Positions 49,175 to 52,158 of a stretch of DNA of 52,158 nt are shown here, one piece after another. Made by a program: the position numbers and the translations under genes. Each line of letters starts with the position of its first letter. The stretch's first letter is position 1. Under the pieces are notes generated by a model. The model had not been told where the DNA came from and did not search any database. It worked only from the letters and a program-made list of their open reading frames with translations. This DNA comes from an uncultured Oscillospiraceae bacterium (GTDB lineage: Bacteria; Bacillota; Clostridia; Oscillospirales; Oscillospiraceae), in contig CAKTIN010000004.1 of the NCBI GenBank assembly GCA_934565775.1, positions 1-52,158 of the forward strand, in the 5' to 3' direction.

Positions 49175-49201
49175 ATCTGCCCCCGGACCCCGGGGGCAGA
49201 T
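49175..49201 (+). terminator. Terminator of the 57-aa gene
   Basis: Perfect 12-bp GC-rich stem with ACC loop (49175-49186 and 49190-49201), then TTTCT. Confidence 0.75.
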
Positions 49202-49264
49202 TTCTGCCTTTTGGTCCTCCCTCACAACCTCGTCCCCGGCCGGTCCGTCTTTCTAAAAGAGGGC

Positions 49265-49293
49265 TTTTCAAATTTCGCCCCCTGTGCTACAAT
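49265..49293 (+). promoter_or_regulatory. Promoter of the DUF218-M42 unit
   Basis: TTTTCA (49265-49270), 17 nt with TGC before TACAAT (49288-49293): an extended -10 promoter 22 bases upstream of the start. Confidence 0.6.
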
Positions 49294-49314
49294 AAAGAAA
49301 GAGGAGAATCTGTC

Positions 49315-50091
49315 ATGAACGCAAAACGCAAGGTACGCGCCCTTCCTGGGCTGCTTCTTTCTCTGCTGTCCTGCATCCTGCTGGCGGGCGGTCTGTTCCT
49401 GGCCCTTACAAATCGGGTCTATATTGTGACCGGTCTGCTTCTGGCCGGAGTGGGCTTTACCTTTTTATTCTATCGCTGGATCCGGCGCCTGAGCCGGACG
49501 CACCACAAGCTGGGGAGGCTGCTGGGCTTGTTCTATACCGTCTGCCTCTGCCTGGGGGTGCTGGCCGCCGGGATCACGGAGGGCTGCATTCTCTCCGCCA
49601 GCCGGGGCAGTCCGGAGCAGGACTGCGCCTATGTGGTTGTCCTGGGAGCCGGGGTCAACGGCAGCACCCCCTCCGTATCCCTCCGGGACCGGCTGCTGGC
49701 GGCGGAGGCTTATCTGAACGCCCATCCGGACACAGTGGCCGTGCTCTCCGGCGGGCAGGGCTACGGCGAGAATCTCTCGGAGGCCCAGTGTATGTTTAAC
49801 TGGCTCACCGGCCGGGGCATGGACCCTGACCGGCTGCTGCTGGAGGACAAGTCCACCACCACCCGGGAGAACCTGGCCTTTTCTCTGGCCCTTCTGGAGG
49901 CCCGCACCGGGCAGCGCCCCGGCCACATCGGCATCCTTTCCAGCGAATATCACCTTCTCCGGGCAGAGCTCATAGCCCGGGGGCAGGGCGCGGAGGGCGT
50001 GGGGATCCCCGCCCGGACCTCCCTGTGGTATCTGCGTCTGAACTACTTCCTCCGAGAGATCGGAGGGATCTGGTACTATTTCCTATTCTAA
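49315..50091 (+). CDS. DUF218 (YdcF/ElyC-like) membrane protein
   Basis: A 258-aa protein with about four N-terminal helices (residues 8-95), then a DUF218 domain: VVVLGAGVNGSTPSVSLRDRL (about 107-127), VLSGGQGYGENLSEA (about 145-159), LEDKSTTTRENL (about 176-187) and ILSSEYHLLRAEL. This pattern matches ElyC/SanA/YdcF, implicated in cell-envelope integrity and peptidoglycan lipid carrier metabolism. Catalytic role undefined. GAGGAG is eight bases before the ATG; an earlier ATG at 49162 would lack a site and cover the terminator of the preceding gene. Confidence 0.87.
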   Translation: MNAKRKVRALPGLLLSLLSCILLAGGLFLALTNRVYIVTGLLLAGVGFTFLFYRWIRRLSRTHHKLGRLLGLFYTVCLCLGVLAAGITEGCILSASRGSPEQDCAYVVVLGAGVNGSTPSVSLRDRLLAAEAYLNAHPDTVAVLSGGQGYGENLSEAQCMFNWLTGRGMDPDRLLLEDKSTTTRENLAFSLALLEARTGQRPGHIGILSSEYHLLRAELIARGQGAEGVGIPARTSLWYLRLNYFLREIGGIWYYFLF

Positions 50092-50108
50092 CAAAGGAGA
50101 ACTTTCCC

Positions 50109-51149
50109 ATGCTGACTTATGATTATGCAAAATTCGCCGCAGAAAAGGCCATGGAGCTGCTGGCCATCGACAGCCCCACCGGCTTCACCGCCCGTGCCGC
50201 CCAGTGGGTCCGGGACGCCTTTTCCGCCCTGGGGTATCCCGCCAGCCTGACCGGTAAGGGCGGCGTGCTCATCGATCTGGGCGGCAAAAACGACCGGGAC
50301 TGTCTGCTTCTGGAGGCCCACACGGACACCCTGGGGGGTATGATCGCGGAGGTCAAGGGCAGCGGCCGTCTGCGGCTGACCAACCTGGGCGGCATGAATG
50401 CCAACAACGCCGAGGGAGAAAATGTGCGGGTCTATACCAAGTCCGGCGCCGTCTACGAGGGCACCTTCCAGCTGTGCAACGCCTCCATTCATGTGAATGG
50501 CAGCTACAACGACACCAAGCGGACCTTTGACAGCTGCGAGGTGGTACTGGACGAGAAGGTCTCCTCCCGCGAGGACGCGGCGAAGCTGGGTATCCGGGTG
50601 GGGGACATGGTCTGCTTTGAGCCCCGGACCCGGCTCACCGGCTCCGGCTATCTCAAGAGCCGCTTTCTGGACGATAAGCTCAGCGTGGGCGTTCTCCTGG
50701 GTCTTGCAAAATACCTGCACGACTCCGCCATCGTGCCGGAGCGCCGGGTCTACGTCCATGTGACCGTCTATGAAGAGGTGGGCCACGGCGGCTCCGCCTC
50801 CGTCCCCGCCGGGGTCACGGAGGCCATCTCCGTGGACATGGGCTGTGTGGGCGACGGGCTGACCTGCACAGAGCGGCAGGTGTCCATCTGCGCCAAGGAC
50901 TCCGGCGGGCCGTACAGCTACGAGGTGGTCTCAAAGCTCATTGCCGCCGCCGAGGCGGAGGGCGCGGACTATGCCGTGGACGTGTACCCCTATTACGGCT
51001 CCGATGTGGAGGCCACCCTCCGGGCCGGGGCCGATCTGCGCCACGGGCTCATTGGGGCCGGGGTTTACGCCTCCCACGGCTATGAACGCAGCCATGTGGA
51101 CGGGGTATTCCAAACGCTGAAGGTCCTGAAGGGCTATCTGGGAGTGTAA
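50109..51149 (+). CDS. M42 family aminopeptidase
   Basis: A 346-aa metallopeptidase. The metal ligands are visible: His in EAHTDTLGGMIAEV (about residue 71), Asp in SRFLDDKLSVG (about 185), the catalytic Glu-Glu of VYEEVGHGGS (about 222-223), Asp in VDMGCVGDG, and a C-terminal His in GVYASHGYERSH. M42 enzymes form tetrahedral dodecamers that cleave N-terminal residues from peptides. Opens with MLTYDYAKFAAEKAMEL, and AAAGGAG lies nine bases upstream. It follows the DUF218 gene by 17 bp and precedes the next gene by 2 bp. Confidence 0.92.
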   Translation: MLTYDYAKFAAEKAMELLAIDSPTGFTARAAQWVRDAFSALGYPASLTGKGGVLIDLGGKNDRDCLLLEAHTDTLGGMIAEVKGSGRLRLTNLGGMNANNAEGENVRVYTKSGAVYEGTFQLCNASIHVNGSYNDTKRTFDSCEVVLDEKVSSREDAAKLGIRVGDMVCFEPRTRLTGSGYLKSRFLDDKLSVGVLLGLAKYLHDSAIVPERRVYVHVTVYEEVGHGGSASVPAGVTEAISVDMGCVGDGLTCTERQVSICAKDSGGPYSYEVVSKLIAAAEAEGADYAVDVYPYYGSDVEATLRAGADLRHGLIGAGVYASHGYERSHVDGVFQTLKVLKGYLGV

Positions 51150-51151
51150 CC

Positions 51152-51547
51152 ATGAATCGGAAACGCTATTACGCCTTCCTGCTGCTGGGGCTGGTGCTTG
51201 TGGCCGCCCTGGTCCTGCCCAAGCGGATCGAGCAGAAAAAGGTAGACGCCTTCGCCAAGGCGCTGTATACCCACGCCATCCCCGACGGAGTGACGGTGAT
51301 CCAGCGCTCCGTCGCCAAGGACGACAGCGGCGGCTGCACCGCCGCTCTGATCGTCGCCACCGACCTCACCCAGGAGGCGCTGGAGCAGTCCTACGGCGAT
51401 GCGGACTATCCCCCCTTCCGGGCGGGGCAGGCCGTGACCCTCAAGGCCAAGCCCCTGGACGCGGACAGCCTCGCCGCCCTGGAGCAGGCCGGGCTCAAGC
51501 AGGAGGGCAAAACCTACTGGTTCGTGTACCTTTACAGCGCGCCGTAG
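51152..51547 (+). CDS. Uncharacterised membrane-anchored protein
   Basis: A 131-aa protein with a charged N-terminus (MNRKRYY), one hydrophobic helix (about residues 8-23), then a soluble domain on the outside with alternating strands and helices. Not recognised. Segments such as DGVTVIQRSVAKDDSGGCTA and QSYGDADYPPFRAGQA suggest a small alpha-beta fold. It begins 2 bp after the M42 stop, so it is translationally linked; a stop and a GC-rich hairpin follow. Confidence 0.6.
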   Translation: MNRKRYYAFLLLGLVLVAALVLPKRIEQKKVDAFAKALYTHAIPDGVTVIQRSVAKDDSGGCTAALIVATDLTQEALEQSYGDADYPPFRAGQAVTLKAKPLDADSLAALEQAGLKQEGKTYWFVYLYSAP

Positions 51548-51569
51548 CGCCTCCCCTACAGTTCCCTGC

Positions 51570-51604
51570 AAGCGCTGCCGGCTGTCCTTTCCCGGCGGCG
51601 CTTT
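51570..51604 (+). terminator. Terminator of the DUF218-M42 unit
   Basis: Stem AAGCGCTGCCGG / CCGGCGGCGCTT (one mismatch) at about 51570-51604, followed by TT. Confidence 0.75.
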
Positions 51605-51682
51605 TCACATAGTTTGGTCCGGATTGCTTAAAATAGCATAAAACGCCTCTTTTTGCCGCGCAGGTTTGTGCATGATTCCCGG

Positions 51683-51711
51683 TTGACTAAGTATAGATTT
51701 ATCGATATAAT
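51683..51711 (+). promoter_or_regulatory. Consensus promoter of the D-lactate dehydrogenase gene
   Basis: TTGACT (51683-51688), 17 nt, perfect TATAAT (51706-51711). The inverted repeat TTTATCG-N12-CGATAAA (51698-51723) covers the -10 and start site. Confidence 0.8.
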
Positions 51712-51723
51712 ATTACCGATAAA
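51698..51723. promoter_or_regulatory. Operator candidate over the ldh -10
   Basis: Half-sites TTTATCG and CGATAAA, perfect 7-bp arms 12 nt apart, centred on the -10 hexamer. Placed to block polymerase, so repression is expected. Does not match the Rex consensus. Confidence 0.45.
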
Positions 51724-51744
51724 AGAACACAGGAGGTACTGCTC

Positions 51745-52158
51745 ATGAAACTCGCATTCTTTGACGCGAAGCCCTATGACAAGCCCGGCTTTGACGCCCA
51801 CGCCGCCGGGACAGATCTGGAAATCAAGTATTTTGAAACCAAGCTCAATGAGGACACCGTTTCCCTGGCCAAGGGGTTCGACGGCGTGTGCGTGTTCGTT
51901 AACGACACGGTGAATGCCAAGGTCGTGGACGCCCTGTACGATCTGGGTGTGCGGGTCATCGCCCTGCGGTGCGCGGGCTTTAACAATGTGGATACCCGGG
52001 CCTGCTTTGGCAAGCTCCATGTGTTCCGCGTCCCCGCCTATTCCCCCTACGCCGTTGCGGAGCACGCCATGGCCCTGCTGCTCACCGTCAACCGCCACAC
52101 CAACAAGGCCTATATCCGGACCCGGGACTTCAACTTCAGCCTCTCCGGCCTGACCGGC
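51745..52158 (+). CDS. ldhA: D-lactate dehydrogenase (2-hydroxyacid dehydrogenase), N-terminal part
   Basis: The frame is open from an ATG at 51745 to the right edge, giving 138 residues. MKLAFFDAKPYDKPGFDA matches the N-terminus of LdhA-type D-lactate dehydrogenase; VIALRCAGFNNVD near residues 72-84 and VPAYSPYAVAEHAMALLL (about 96-113) are the conserved substrate-domain and cofactor-approach motifs, with the LRCAGFNNVD loop containing the catalytic Arg region. The enzyme reduces pyruvate to D-lactate with NADH. AGGAGG lies eight bases before the ATG. The cofactor-binding core and catalytic His are beyond the window. Confidence 0.9.
   Translation, partial: MKLAFFDAKPYDKPGFDAHAAGTDLEIKYFETKLNEDTVSLAKGFDGVCVFVNDTVNAKVVDALYDLGVRVIALRCAGFNNVDTRACFGKLHVFRVPAYSPYAVAEHAMALLLTVNRHTNKAYIRTRDFNFSLSGLTG

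Noticed and set aside
51698..51723. Rex operator at ldhA
   Set aside because: The half-sites TTTATCG do not fit the Rex motif (TTGTGAA-type).
1..52158. CRISPR arrays, tRNA or rRNA genes, prophage or transposase genes
   Set aside because: I read both strands and saw no regularly spaced repeats, cloverleaf-type sequences, rRNA-like stretches or integrase/transposase motifs.

Overview
The window is 52 kb of GC-rich, densely coded chromosome that reads as a Gram-positive, probably spore-forming member of the class Clostridia, most likely a gut Oscillospiraceae relative. This is inferred from a SpoVB-type flippase, an archaeal/eukaryal-style short ProS, a ComEC-holA-Toprim(DUF4093) run, single-chain L-serine dehydratase, S-layer-homology proteins, Shine-Dalgarno sites close to GGAGG, and sigma-A promoters with 17-nt spacers. 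I found no rRNA, tRNA, prophage, transposase or CRISPR array; most of the window is core-genome-like.

Region by region. 1-5 kb: the start of a CPA2 antiporter, spoVB with a possible sigma-E-type promoter, a membrane phosphoesterase, tgt and an acetyltransferase. 5-8.4 kb (minus strand): a lipid operon in the order PAP2 phosphatase, UPF0104 flippase-like protein, PssA, Psd, which encodes the two steps from CDP-diacylglycerol to phosphatidylethanolamine. 8.5-12.8 kb: an MFS transporter with a large extracytoplasmic insert, then a DUF1538 membrane protein translationally coupled to a double P-II protein. 12.8-16.5 kb (minus strand): FakA/YloV, Asp23 and GpmI. 16.7-19.3 kb (plus strand): class I amidotransferase, HAD phosphatase, LuxS and MtnN, i.e. 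the SAH detoxification/AI-2 route. 19.3-19.6 kb: a structured non-coding element with inverted hairpin ends. 19.6-25.7 kb: ThrE-type exporter, acetyltransferase, and a divergent pair made of a zinc-ribbon/Ig-like membrane protein and a membrane Ser/Thr kinase with an extracellular FN3 region. 25.8-32.7 kb (plus strand): ComEC, DNA polymerase III delta, a Toprim nuclease, an ABC-F ATPase, an Mrp ATPase and a small zinc ribbon protein. 32.7-37.8 kb: HD protein, YchF, serine dehydratase, nucleoside hydrolase, and a divergent YeiL-like Crp/Fnr regulator. 37.9-46.7 kb (minus strand): a very large secreted subtilase (1530 aa) followed 18 bp later by a 1376-aa S-layer protein. 47-52 kb: VanZ-like protein, ProS, a 57-aa protein, a DUF218 protein, an M42 peptidase, a small membrane protein and the start of D-lactate dehydrogenase.

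The two most interesting signals. First, the secreted subtilase carries an internal dockerin-like pair of calcium loops, and the adjacent S-layer protein begins with a domain that looks cohesin-like; together they may be a two-gene system for docking a protease to the cell surface. Second, in the gap between the nucleoside hydrolase gene and the yeiL-like gene a 6-4-6 palindrome is centred at about -41.5 from the predicted hydrolase start site. That promoter has an extended -10 and no -35, the classic layout of class II activation by a Crp/Fnr protein.
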